Of a stretch of 64,000 nucleotides of DNA, positions 37,285-48,332 are shown one piece after another. Origin of the DNA: Hyaloperonospora brassicae (lineage: Eukaryota; Oomycota; Peronosporomycetes; Peronosporales; Peronosporaceae). The notes beneath the pieces are model-generated. The model was not told where the DNA came from, did not search any database, and worked only from the letters and a program-made list of their open reading frames with translations. The DNA lies in assembly GCA_947650285.1 (NCBI GenBank), contig CANTFL010000649.1:1-64000 (forward strand), in the 5' to 3' direction. Positions within the stretch are counted from its first letter, which is position 1. Each line of letters opens with the position of its first letter. Made by a program: the position numbers and the translations under genes.

Positions 37285-38208
37285 TTACGGGCCCGTGTAG
37301 GCTTCGGCTTTTTCTTCTTCTCGATCTGTAGTGGCTTCAAAAGCCAATGTCTTCCATTTCATGTACCGCCGTGATCCTACGATTACGTATCCTTTAGATC
37401 GCGGGATCATACCTTCTATCATCCACAACGCTAAAGGGGCCCCGCAGTTTAATATCAAGTCACGATCGCTTACATTTGTAAGCCGCAAGAACTTAATCAT
37501 TCCGGGACTATTCGTCACGGTAGGAATCCACGCCACATCCCGTCGCACCCAAAGCTTAGATCTAGGAGGGTGGACGCCGATCCTGACTTTCGTCGATCTG
37601 CCGGCCGCAATGGCTATATGTTGATCGTTAATGTTGACCGCCGATAGATTCGATCGGTACGGTGGTCTTCGTCCAGCCAGACAGATTCGGACTTCATCAG
37701 GCAGGCAAAGGGTTCCGTCGGCCAAATTCAAACGAATACCTGCAGGAACCATGAAGTACATGCCCAGTATAGCTTCTTGACCGACTTGATCCCCAACCCA
37801 GACATCAAAATTATACACTAGTGATCCGTTCAGTGTGGTCTTGATCTTGGTCCGTCCTACCGTCATATAAGTACTCTCTCCGATCCCAACACATTATTGT
37901 GTTTGGTTCTCATCTATCACACACCCTACCTTACGAGCAAAGGTAGTGTCGATGATCGAGATCTCCGCACCAGAGTCAAACAGAAAGGTGGCCTTCTCAT
38001 TGTTGAACTTGCCCTCTGCTTTCGCTTGTTTAGACCATTTTCTCGGAGTATGATACTTCCAGTATCCCCTCGACTCACCTGAGTTGAGATTGAGCTCCAT
38101 CTCCACCGGGGATCGGGCATAATAGTCCACTCGCTTCACAATTGATATTAAAGAGGTCCGTTTTGAACGATCACATATTTTAGAGATCGGATCGCGCCGA
38201 TTTTTCAC
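37285..38208 (-). pseudogene. Gypsy aspartic protease
   Basis: The catalytic motif is in KATFLFDSGAEISIIDT (DSGA). A stop falls at about 37,891-37,893, then the same frame resumes and gives FDVWVGDQVGQEAILGMYFM, the usual ILGxDFM-like end of a retropepsin. The single in-frame stop is the only lesion seen between these two parts. Confidence 0.8.
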
Positions 38209-38393
38209 TCCTTGGTCATCCGACTTCTTCTCAACAAATGCATATATGCATAGCCCAGAACGCTCGGCTCGTGCCTAATTCCAACCTGGCGAGCGTCCTA
38301 GTATAACATTTCCTCGACCTTCGGGGGAAACACACACGTATGCTTAGTAAGCAAATATCACTGGCGGATTAAGTTACAGAACTCTTCCACGGG

Positions 38394-40529
38394 TCATTTG
38401 CCATTCTTATGTACCTCTCCACATGCTGCACACACGTAAAAGCAATTGTCCGATGGATGCCCTTTGCGACCGCACTTCTGGCACGTTAGTCTCAGCCAGC
38501 ATCCACGATCATCATATCGCGTCGATCCGCAGTGGGTGCATAGCTTCGGTTTTCCACCTCTATCACGTACACCTTCTTCACCAGTATTCTTTTGCCAGGG
38601 ACGATGATCTTGATCCGATCTCTCTTGACCAGATGTAGTGGTCACACAAACTCGGCGGCGATCTTTGTCTTCATCCGATCCAATCGAGTCCGATTCCGAT
38701 CCGCTACTTTCGATCCGCTCACGGATTGCCCTCGCCGCCCGAGCAATTTATTAAATGACGTAGGATTCGGGGAGGCATTCGCTCGCTGGTGGAACTTGTT
38801 CGATACTGTCGACGTCTTCAACTGACGACTCTCCATCCTTTGGCATGCACGTAAAGTCTCATCCAACTCATCGACATCGGCCAATCGTAGTAGGGCCAGC
38901 TGCTTGGCCAGATCGCGATCGTCCAACGTGGCAATGAAATGTTCCACATGCTTACGACATGTGTCCAATGTGGCCATCCTCTCGTCTCTGATCGCGATCT
39001 TGGAGTGCTAAGCTGCGACATTTAAGCGGTGTAGATACTCCTGTGGATTTTTGTCCGATCGTTTCCGTGCGAGATAGTATTGTCTGGCCAAAGGCAAACC
39101 TTGCCCTTCATACTGTACCATAAACTCATCCAGCAATCTCTCCCACTTCTTTCGAGTGGATCGACCTAGTCGGTTGTACCAGTTTCGAGCGGGTCCTGTC
39201 AGCAGATCTCCGAACACCAAACACTATTCCTCATCGGGCGCTTAATTGCGCAAGAAGGCCATTTTTACCGTTCTGATCCAGCTTCTGGCCCGATCTATAT
39301 CTCGATCCTTGCCACTGAATTCTTTCAGCTCTGTCATCGCCGACACTCGAATGCGTTGAGGTATGCTACCACCATCTTGAAACGTCTCGGTCGTAGCTAC
39401 CATAGCGTGTCTACGATCCTCTTATCCCGAATAATCTAGATCGATGTCGTCAGGGTCTAAAAACTTCGGTTGACTGCTATGCGACTGCACTAGTTCCATT
39501 TCCACATCGAGAGTGTATCTTTCATGGGATCTAGCAGGATTAATCCTTTGACTAGGATAGATCGCTTGATACGATCGTTCCCGTTGATCTTGGCGAAAAC
39601 GTTCCATGGCCTCATCGAGGTATGTCTGCAGGAGTCCTTGCGTAGTAGTCGTCATCTGCTCTTTAGCACCTGTGGCCTTCGATCGCGAGTTCCGCTTCAC
39701 CGACTTGACTTGATCGAATAGATGTGTTGCACCACTTGGGCCTAGAGACATTTGCTGGATGCCGACCGAATCGTCTGACTCCATCTCTGATTCCGCCGAG
39801 GCAAAATTCGACGATCCGGTATGATACCCCCTCGGGACATCGGCGATCGTAGCAACCGCTTGATCCGCGGATTCGCACTTCCCCGTCAGAGGAATTAGCT
39901 TGTCATACAGCGATCGACACGCATGGATCACCTGATCCTGATCGCATTCCAGCAGTTCGTTCGCATCGAACGCCCCAGCGACGTATTCAGCCTCTTGCAA
40001 CAGCTGGATGATCGCGCTGATCCCTTCTAGTGCGTAAGTCGCCACCTTCGTCCGGGATATCGGGCCTTGTATCTCTCCGATTAGCTTAGAATTCAGTATC
40101 CGTAGCACATAGTCGCTCGATAGAAGATTCTTGAGCGCCTTCCAATGGAATCCCTGCGCCAGTTGATCCAACTGCCAGCCTTCCAACTTCATATCCAGAG
40201 CATTACGAACTTGATCGGCATTACGATCGCTTTTTTACGCCGTGATCGTGTCGATCCGATCTGGGCTCTTCTTTCTTCACCCAATCTGTCTTTAAAGCCG
40301 TCTTCTTTGACATTGCCTGAGTGGTCTTGTGTAGTTTTTGTTCAGTTTTCGCTAAAGGATTGTCATCTAGCGGATCGTGATTTGCAGCAAGATCCACGGT
40401 GGTCCCCAAAGGGACCATAGGAGGGGGTCGAGCTTTACTTCCAGATGGTAGATCGATCTTCCTCCTTGATTTTCGTGTCATCAGAGCCCCTCCCAAAACT
40501 CTGATAATCCGAGGATCCTTTAAGATCAC
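38394..40529 (-). pseudogene. Gypsy gag, several frames
   Basis: N-terminal part at 40,221-40,529 (basic, no motif) and 39,422-40,192 (256 codons, acidic). The retrotransposon-gag core is at 39,008-39,220, with FGDLLTGPARNWYNRL and WERLLDEFMVQY. The C-terminal part at 38,394-38,645 has zinc knuckles, of which CQKCGRKGHPSDNC is a perfect CX2CX4HX4C. Frames change near 40,225 (an A-run), 39,230 and 38,640. Gag would form the virus-like particle. Confidence 0.85.
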
Positions 40530-40634
40530 GCGTCGGAGGTGATCCCTTTGCCTCCAACGCTTCCATCCCAGGTTAAACCTTTACTTTCACTTCTTCACTT
40601 AGGAACTCACGGTGAAATCCCAAGTCACCAAAAG

Positions 40635-40652
40635 ATCCCGGCACGCGCACCA
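40635..40652 (-). other. Primer-binding site candidate
   Basis: Directly inside the right LTR, the minus strand reads tggtgcgcgtgccgggatc, beginning with TGG to pair with a tRNA 3' CCA. The tRNA identity was not determined. Its position fixes the right LTR as the 5' LTR. Confidence 0.65.
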
Positions 40653-40653
40653 T

Positions 40654-41766
40654 TGTGGTGGAGTGGCGATCGCTCAATATATGAGTCGATTCCAACTCTC
40701 CACTGGCGCCCGGACGACCGACTAACGGAGGGGGTACTCCGAGTCCGTAGGTGTTGCCTTCCTCACCTTGTGTACCCGTCGGTAGGGCGGGTTGCACTCT
40801 TCCAGGTGGACTCGTGTCGAAGGAAAACTTGGCCGTGTTGGAGATGGGGTTGTGATCGTGCGGAAATCTTCACGCGATCACGGGGTACTTGTGGGTACTA
40901 ATATAAGTTACCCTGATCTCAACGAGATCGCCTTGTCCACTATGTGGTAGCTTGATCCGCGAGCCTTCTCACGAATCTTGCTCCTTGACTTTACGTGTCT
41001 TGCTGCGTCCGATCGCATTTGATGTTGCTTGAGAGTTCTTGAACACACCTGGCCAAAACAATCCAGGTGTGACACTCGCGTAGACGTGTAGCGTGACTCT
41101 TTATTCGACGGGGGGCCAAAGATCCTACCCGGAAGAGATAACGTATGCCTTGTGAAGTAAATTGAACTCTGTTTAATGTTAGCCAACCAACCTTAACCCT
41201 ACCCCTATGCCTATCCGTATATCTTAACCAGATGACACGCGTCGCCGTTCCAGGAAGATCGTCCCCTCGCATTTATGTGGTCCACACCCAGTATATCCAC
41301 CGTTGTATCTTCTTGTGGCCCACCCAAGATATCCTCGTGATCCTACTAGCGGATCGGGATCCTATGAGCGGATCGGGATCCTACTAGCGGATCGTGATCC
41401 TACTAGCGGATAGAGATCCTGTTAGCGGATCGGGATCCTGTTAGCGGATCGAGATCCCACTTAGCGGATCGCAGTTGGAGATCGGGCTTGCGATCCTGGG
41501 TTAGGATCGCGTTCTTCCAATGAGATCGAGGGTCTTGTATTGCCATGTCTCACGACGGATTGCGTAATCACAACGGGTGTGACTACCCTATAGCCTCATC
41601 CCAGTCTGGGCGATCATAACCACTTGGGGATTGGGTACGCTATTGTCAGCCACCCATCCCAGCTTGTATCCACCAATCATAACATTCTTGGCTTAGCCGG
41701 AGTGAGTGACCCTTTGGATCGCCAATATTAGTCCCAAGGAGATTTCTTTGTGACCGCTTTGCCACA
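40654..41766 (-). repeat. Right LTR (5' LTR of the Gypsy element)
   Basis: 1,113 bp, the same length as the left LTR and nearly identical to it. It is followed at once by DNA of the 3' flank of effector cassette A. Confidence 0.92.
41339..41472. repeat. 19-bp GATC-rich tandem repeat in right LTR
   Basis: Same seven-unit array as in the left LTR, with no length change. Confidence 0.9.
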
Positions 41767-41875
41767 AGACTGCTGAGAGCGCTGTGGAGGAATACGTTGC
41801 TCGCTAGACGTCGATAGACTAAAACAAAGCCTGTGGCGCGTCGAACGCGCCGGCCGCACAATAACTTCAAGGGCA

Positions 41876-42100
41876 TAACGCGCTGCAGTGGCAGACAAAT
41901 CATATACGGGAGAGTGAATTTGGCGTGATTGGTCTTGTTGCTGTATTCTGCTGTCCCTGCCATGGTTTTGTTTTTTGCTTTTTAAATCACAGCTTTTAAT
42001 GCTTGCGGTGTGTCCCTTATCGATTCAACGTAATTCACGATACTCGTGAGCGTTCTCTTGTTAACTAGGCTTACTGGTTCGTTTGTTTTCTGGTATCGAC
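41876..42100 (+). other. Conserved 3' flank of effector cassette A
   Basis: It shares with 53,891-54,115 and 63,604-63,830 the landmarks taacgcg, gagagtgaatttggc, tgattgg, ttgttgctgtatt, gcggtgtgtccctta and (in part) cttactggttcg. This places effector A and this flank in one cassette, now separated by the Gypsy element. Confidence 0.75.
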
Positions 42101-43114
42101 TCCTGGTAGTTTCTTTGTCATCTCTTTTTCAGGTACTTCGAGCCCCATACCGCAACCCATGCTGTCAAATCGAATCCTGCACATCGACTCAAATCGTCAG
42201 TCTTGCTCTGTCTACGCCTTTGAACAACTGGGCCGCTCCTACTGTGTAAGCAGTCCGAAATTGTGTTGCGTTATCATACAACCATCAGCGTAAGCCCAAA
42301 AGATGAGCCCATGTTTGGTCATGTGTGTGACGTTTGCGCCAAACTTCGCGGCAGCTATCTATGTGTATAGCAGTTTATTTTTGTCCGTTGTCGATGAGGC
42401 ATGCGTAACGCCCTGAATATCCGTAAAATTGACAAACGAAGAACTAAGTTGATTGGCAAACCTGGTAAACAATCATTTACAAGACGGCAACTGTAACGGG
42501 GCAGCCCGTTACATGGAATTGTAACTTTAAGGAAAGTGACAATAAAGAATTTGAAGATGGATATTCTTTAAACAATATCACCAAAGTGGTGATATTGAAG
42601 GGTCGACCAAAGAGTCTGTTCATTGGTTGATATCTTGATGATATCAACCCACCAATCGCCGCAAGACGCGCGCAATCAGTGGTGACGAGACGTCACCATA
42701 CATCCAGTTATATTAGAATAGTTAAGCTAAGTCAAACAGAGAGACAGTAGTTAAAAGACTTAATTATATTAATATAACAGTTCTGCTTTTACCCTACCTA
42801 CGCTTCCTCGCTTGCCACGTGTACGTCTGTCGGGGCACCGAAAACCCTTGCTTTAAGTTCACGCAAGGGTGTGCCCCGTTACAGCAACACTTGTTAAGAA
42901 GCGCACCATGCAACATGCTGATTAAACCGTGACCGCTCGCTCACCTTTCCATCCATTTATTGGACTGTACTACACGTCTTTTCATAGCATTGCATCATCA
43001 ATCGAAAGAAGATAAAGCCTTTGCCGAATCGGACATCTTGCACACGTAGAAGTAGACCCCAAACTCTTTCGTAGGCTACAAAAACCACGCAAGCTCGACA
43101 ATATATGTGGAAAA
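42101..43114. other. Unit-1-only DNA between cassette A and EMC7
   Basis: About 1 kb that has no counterpart in front of the second EMC7 copy. It contains a 392-bp solo LTR and no supported gene. Either it was gained in unit 1 or it was lost in unit 2. Confidence 0.6.
42492..42883. mobile_element. Solo LTR, 392 bp, TSD gcaac
   Basis: It starts tgtaacggggca and ends tgccccgttaca, with perfect 5-bp duplications gcaac at 42,487-42,491 and 42,884-42,888. It shares the termini and a central gcgcgcaat..gtggtga block with the 445-bp element at 27,716, so the two are one family. No coding capacity. Confidence 0.88.
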
Positions 43115-43275
43115 TGCCACAAGCACCAAATGCACATCAACAAAAACTTACCGTAACAACAAATACGACTACTACTATCCACACGTAATACTACTAATTT
43201 TTACCACCACTACATGTAATACTACTACTTTTCACCACCACTACTCCTGCTCTGTCATCCGCGTAGCCACACCCC

Positions 43276-44018
43276 ATGAACCTCGCGGCGTCTCTCGCGC
43301 TGCTCCTCGCGACGTGCAGTTCCGCGCACGAACTCAGCGGCGTCGTGCGCCCGCGCGCGTCCACTGCTGAACCGGTAGAGCCGCTGGTCGTGCAACTCGA
43401 CGGCGGCGCGCAGACGGCGTTCGTGCGGGCGGACGGCTCGTTCCGCTTCGCCGACGTCGCTATCGGTCGCCACGTCGTGAGCATTCCGTCCACGGCGCTG
43501 CTCTTCGGGCAGTTCCAAGTGGACATCGAAGCCGACGGAGCGGTGCGCGTGCGCGAGGCTGCGTACGTGGGCGCTCCGTGGACGGCCGCGAGGTATCCGC
43601 TGGAGGCGGAGCCCGTGAAGGCGCTCGAGTACTTTGACCCGCGCGAGAAGTTCAACGTGCTGACGCTGGGGATGAACCCGTCGTTCTTGACGATCATTGT
43701 GCCCATTGGGCTCTTGTACGTGCTGCCGAAGCTGACGGCCGGAATGGGTACGTTTGTCGGGCGAGCGGTGGATTGTTTGGGTCTTTTGGGGCTTTGGGGG
43801 CCGCATTTTTGGGTCCCGCGCTGGGTCGTCGTTGGTTACTGGTTTGTGGGTGTTGGGTGCGTTTGGTGCGTTTGTTGTTGTTGTTGTCGGTATGTGGAGC
43901 AGACCCGGACGACGTGAAGAAAGCTCAAGAGGAGATGGGGTCGGCCGACCCGTCGTCGTTGCTGGCGGGTATGCTGGGCGGTGGACAGCCGAACGCCGAC
44001 GACAGTGACGACGACTAG
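43276..44018 (+). CDS. EMC7: ER membrane protein complex subunit 7 (unit 1)
   Basis: Spliced gene join(43276..43747,43903..44018), 195 residues. EMC7 is a subunit of the ER membrane complex, which inserts tail-anchored and multi-pass proteins into the ER membrane. Visible features: a signal peptide (MNLAASLALLLATC), a lumenal beta-sandwich-like region with carboxypeptidase-regulatory-like repeats (LVVQLDGG, TAFVRADGSFRFADVAIGRH, KFNVLTLGMNPSFL), one membrane helix (FLTIIVPIGLLYVLP) and a cytosolic acidic tail with DPDDVKKAQEEMG. The 155-bp intron is GT-AG and is required to reach the tail; without it the frame runs into intron sequence. It converges on NOP58. Confidence 0.9.
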
Positions 44019-44549
44019 CTGGGTGGGGCGAAGCGGGACTGGAGCGAAGCGGAACTGGGTGTTCTTCATTGATGGGCTTGCAGCTTGTGGACGGAGGCAG
44101 TGAATGTCTCTTGTCGTGGAAGTGAGTAGCTCCACGGACCTGTGTGGCTCCGTTGCGGTGCTCGCGTTCTGCCAGTTGTGTGCAGTGGGGTCTTGTTGGC
44201 TGCACTTTTGTGCGGCACAAGTGGCTCATTGTTGCAGGAAGAGAGAGGTATTGCGCTGCTGTCTACATGTGGTGGCTGTCGTTTCGTTCAGTTGGCTCGT
44301 GCTGCGCAGTGGCTCAGGATGAACAAATACAGTGGTCGCGAACATGGCACTATCCTTTCCACCACCACACTCTCTCTTGACTCGGGTTTCAACATAATCG
44401 GATGGAAAGCAAAGGATAACGTTACTACTTTTGGAGCATACACATCTCCACGGCCGCCCGTCGACGAAAGAGCACACGATAGAGTAAATTGGAAAGGGAC
44501 ATGTGGACTGCAGTGAAGTAGCTAATGATCATCCACACGTCGGCTGCGT
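44019..44549. other. Convergent intergenic spacer EMC7-NOP58, unit 1
   Basis: 3' ends of two genes face each other. No gene of its own; open frames here are not conserved as protein between the two units. Confidence 0.5.
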
Positions 44550-45927
44550 CTATTCCTCGGCACCCTTTTTCTTCTTGTGCTTCTTCTTCTTCTTCTTCTC
44601 CTTGTCGTCCTTCTTGTCGCCTTCGTCCTCCTCCACTTCCGTCGCCTTCTTCTTCTTGTGCTTCTTCTCCTTCTTCACCTTTGGCGCCGCCTCCATCTCC
44701 TCCGCCTCCTCCTCAGCCTTTCGCTTCTTGCTCGACACTGTCATATCTGCATCGGCATTGTACGACGTGCTCGTCTCCGTCTTCGTATACTTCTTGGCCT
44801 CGTTCTTGACCTTCCCGTTGCTATTGGGGACGCCCGAGAAGCCGTTCTCGAGCTGCCGCATGCGGGCCTCCACCTTGGCGCGGTTGTCAAAGCCAATCGT
44901 GGCTTCAGTCGCGTCTCCCAGTGCGTCCACGCGCACAGCCAGCCGTCTTGGCAGCCAGCACGCGAGAGATCTTGCCCTTGTGCTTCGGCGCCGTCTGGCC
45001 GATGAGCGACGCGTGGTAGATGAGCCCGTACTTGGGCGTGTCGTGCTTGGTCTTGAGCGCACGGAAGAGCGCCTTCTCGGCGCCGAGGATCTGCACCGTA
45101 CTGGCCGGGTGCTTGGCCAGGTTCATCAGACTGCCAGCGTGGGCAATCAGACGCGCGCCGACGAGCTCCCCCACCATGACCGTGAGGTTCGGGGCAATGG
45201 CGTTCATGCGGTTCTTCAAGTAGTCAAAGAGCTGCGCACGGTACTCGGTGAGCGAGATCACTTGCTCGCACAGCGCCGAGATGTTGGCCACGTCTTCCTG
45301 GGAAACGTCCGTGCCCATGGACACCTCGCACACCTCGCGCATCGAGGCCTCCACGTCTTCAGGCAGCACATCGGAAAAGTCCAGACTCTTGACCTGCGAC
45401 CGCACGCCCATCTTGATCACGCACTTGGCGTACTGCAGATTGTCCGTCACGATCTTGCCCATCTCGGGAAAGTGCCAGCCAAACCACTCGCGCACGCGCA
45501 TCGAGTACGTGTTGATCTCCTTGTCGAGCTCGTCCAGCAATCCGATCGCCTGCACGATCATCGTGTCCACCTTGTCGGCGCTAAACTTGAGCTTGTAGCG
45601 CGACAGCGAGTGCGACAGCCCGAGCGTCATGGCCTTCAGGTCGTCGTCCTCGAGCCCCGTGATGAGCGTGTCCATGTTCGCCCGAATGCCGCGCATGATC
45701 TCGTGCACGGCGCTGTCATTGACGCACGCGATGCTGAGCTTCTCCTTGATCAGCGCGCCCAGCGCCTTGTCCGACACGGCCAACTTGTCCTTCAACCCCG
45801 CGTCGACCACGTGCTTCTTCAGCAACTTGCGCAGCGATTTGCCCATCTTGCCGTCCACCATGTCGGTTGCGGCCGCCACAGCTTCCGTCGTGTCTTTGAA
45901 CGCGTTCAGCCCCTTGAGCCACACCAC
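44550..45927 (-). pseudogene. NOP58: NOP58 box C/D snoRNP core protein, unit 1, frameshifted
   Basis: NOP58 is a nucleolar scaffold of box C/D snoRNPs that guide 2'-O-methylation of rRNA. This copy reads through the coiled-coil and NOP domain (HSLSRYRLKFSADKVDTMIV, MAIAPNLTVMVGELVGARLI, ILGAEKALFRALKTKHDTPK, SPKHKGKIS-like segment PKHKGKISR) to LAAKTA, then loses 2 bp (agccagccgtc against agccagagccgtc in unit 2, near 44,942). The frame ends after about 340 codons, and the lysine-rich tail (44,550-44,930) is in another frame. The N-terminal ~45 residues of the family are also missing and no ATG lies at the edge. The rest matches unit 2 almost exactly. Confidence 0.88.
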
Positions 45928-46019
45928 ACCGGTCCGTCCATGGCACCGAACGGTTCATCACTGGCAGCATACACTTCGTCATCAAGCGCGATGCCACCAT
46001 AAGAGGTATCGAATATCAT

Positions 46020-46779
46020 ACACGGGATGGAGTCATTTATTTGTTCTTTGCAACTTTCATGTCATACATACGCAGTCGAAATGCAGATGTCATACGCAGT
46101 CGAAATGCAGATGGACGCAGCTTCCGCCGTTTACTCGTAGATTGCTATCAGTAGTGAGGTAGATTAAGCTGATGTGATTAGTGTATACTATGACATTAAA
46201 CTCAAAACGCATGGTTCGATATTGTCGAAGACGCTCAATGCTCGACAGTGGCTACAACTCCATAGTCCCCTCATGTAGATAGATGACTAGGTGCTATTTG
46301 AACTTGCGGGATTTGCCCGCCAACATGTTTACCTCTTTACACTTGTGCCCACCGAGCTATGGTCCACTTGCATCGGCGTATGGGTGACACGGCCTGTCAA
46401 GGCAGGATACGAAAGATAAACTCCATCTGGAATTTTTCTGGTAAATGGCTCGAACGCTTCTACTACACTGGGCAACCAGATAACTGAACGATGTTGTGCT
46501 CGTTGAACGTTCAACGATGAAGTGGATGGCATAGCGTCATTTTGTTTGGCAGCATCTCACGGTAGTAGTTACCCATTACCAGAAGAGACGCTTTTCTTTG
46601 CGCATCTCGATTCGTTGGATTGCTCAATGGTTCTTTGATTGCGGTTATAAGTTTTCGTCGAACGAAAAGGATAAGCGATGCAGTTCACTTCTTTACTTAC
46701 AAAATGGCACTGTTTGCCATTCAGTGATTAAATGTTCTTGTTAGTGTTGAGCTGTCCACCACAACGTACAAATGGTACA
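46020..46779. other. Spacer behind NOP58, unit 1
   Basis: Holds a small tandem duplication (cagtcgaaatgcagatg twice, near 46,075-46,110; single in unit 2). A 67-codon minus-strand frame (46,329-46,532) has protein-like composition but is broken by one extra T in unit 2, so it is not supported as a gene. Confidence 0.4.
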
Positions 46780-47850
46780 GGAGCTTTAGTTCATCTCCAG
46801 GACACGCTAATCTCTTGCATCACATCTTCCTCAACGTCCACAATGATATCGAACTGTTTAAGCAAACCTCGACTTATTGCCATTGCATCCTTGCTTTGCC
46901 CGACAACACGGAAGCGATGATGCGTTATTACTGACTCCGACGTCAACTTCGCACAGCGAAACTGGATTACTGGTGGGCCTTTGATCTGTCGTCAACGTCC
47001 ATCTTCTCGAGCACATCGGCGAGGATGGTACCATCGTGTGTCTGACTACTGCACTAGATTGACCACTGCTTGGTTAGTAATACTGCGAAAACATTTTCGA
47101 TCAACGCACATAAGTAATGATTATATACACGGACACGCACATCGATGCAGAGTGAATATACAATACCTTCGTTCGTTGCACTTGGCTGGACTTGCCCGAT
47201 ACGCTTGCAGCCCTCGTCAGTGACCATATCTCTTGTCTCGGGAAGTCGGAAGTTGTCTTCGTCTCGTGCCTTTCTTCCCATTGTCTGTCTGCGGTCCGTG
47301 GTTCTTTTTGCGCTCAACCTGCTTATTTTCTCGTCTCGTTTCATGAGTGGTAAACAATCGACTGGATTCCGATTCTGCGTTGTGCAAACACGTCACGGGA
47401 CACGTGCGCCACATTTTGTTCCCGTTGCCATCCGACTCTGACGTACAGTCGTTGCCCACAGTTCCACTTGTGACGACTGCCCTTGGTTCCGTGCTTCATC
47501 TCTTGTCAAAATTGATCTGTTTGTGACAATTTTGCGCTGTACGACCCTCACGCGATGTCGCCGTGTAGTTTTTTGCTCGTATATCTCAATTGAACAGCTG
47601 TCGAAAACGGTGCAGGACTAGTACACAATATGGTACCATCCTCCTGCATGGCCACAGGAACTCTGGAACATTCTGAAACTTTTGAGACCATCTGGCGTTG
47701 CCGCCCCCGCTGTCGAGATCCGCTTATTGACAGTTCTGGAACACTCTCCGCGATTATGCTCCAAGGTCGGTATCGCATCCAGAAGAACACACTCTTATAG
47801 GCCATAGAACAGCCTCGAAAGTAGTAGTAGTAGTGATATTTTTTTTCCAA
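46780..47850 (-). other. Unresolved minus-strand locus, possibly spliced, unit 1
   Basis: Several protein-like minus-strand segments lie in order: AMQEDGTILCTSPAPFSTAV near 47,580-47,660; DEDNFRLPETRDMVTDEG near 47,200-47,260, ending at aacgaag/gtattg, a possible donor; HDGTILADVLEKMDVDD near 47,000; and VVGQSKDAMAISRGLLKQFD near 46,860-46,920, ending in ISVSWR and a stop near 46,780. They are in different frames. All recur at 57,783-58,855 with few changes. I do not recognise the family and cannot fix exon borders. Either an intron-rich small gene or a decayed one. Confidence 0.35.
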
Positions 47851-48223
47851 TCATGGATTACCATCGTTCAATATAATCGCGTATATTATCTTCAAAAATA
47901 GGAATACCTGTATCGACATACATCGAAAGTAAAAACATCGAGCGGTGTCATCCCAAAACCAACAGAACGATCATCAACGTTTGCACTGTTCCTTGTCGTT
48001 GGGCACCTTTTGTCCAAATGCAACATGGTTCGACGAAACGCTGTCCTGTAGTCAAACAAATGCACCTCTTTAGCCAGATGGATATCTGGCAGACTAAAGC
48101 TACAAAAACACCTTTCGAATCCCTGCGGCATAATATCGCTATTGTGCCAACACCAACAGCGCCAACGCGCCACCACCTTCTCGATTGATCCCGAAACCAG
48201 CGAGTCCTTCTCATAATCCCCAA

Positions 48224-48330
48224 TTCACCCACCCACTCACTCCATCACCCACCCACTCACTCCACCACCCACCCACTCACTCCATCACCCACCCACTCAC
48301 TCCATCACTCTCTCATTCACCCACTTTCCC
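48224..48330. repeat. Tandem repeat upstream of FES1, unit 1
   Basis: Four 20-21-bp units like cacccacccactcactccat end directly before the ATG. The same array precedes the unit 2 copy. It forms the immediate 5' leader or core promoter of FES1. It is C-rich on the coding strand and complementary in motif to the gagt repeats after the gene. Confidence 0.8.
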
Positions 48331-48332
48331 CC

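Larger units (their letters stand above)
28872..41766 (-). mobile_element. Ty3/Gypsy retrotransposon, 12.9 kb, dual RNase H, with an opposite-strand ORF
   Basis: Two 1,113-bp LTRs (28,872-29,984 and 40,654-41,766) flank gag, protease, RT, two RNase H domains, integrase and a truncated chromodomain, all on the minus strand. A primer-binding-like site (40,635-40,652) abuts the right LTR and a purine-rich tract (29,985-29,996) abuts the left, both fitting minus-strand orientation. Between integrase and the left LTR lies a long ORF region on the plus strand (30,015-32,590). LTRs differ at only about a dozen positions, yet gag-pol has several frameshifts and stops. The element lies just 3' of effector A. 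No clean target-site duplication (tgac against agac at best). Dual-RNase H Gypsy elements are known from oomycetes. Confidence 0.93.

Noticed and set aside
40221..40240. A-run at the gag frame change as a programmed ribosomal slippery site
   Set aside because: AAAAAAG would favour a -1 shift, but the downstream gag frame needs +1, so simple indel decay is more likely.
43255..44229. 324-codon minus-strand frame opposite EMC7 (and 337 codons at 54,256-55,269)
   Set aside because: Runs through exons and intron of EMC7 on the other strand, with low-complexity composition; EMC7 has signal peptide, domain and splice evidence.
44503..46002. 499-codon plus-strand frame opposite NOP58 (and 475 codons at 55,579-57,006)
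   Set aside because: Antisense shadow of the GC-rich, lysine-rich NOP58 frame; it reads as Leu/His/Arg repeats with no domain.
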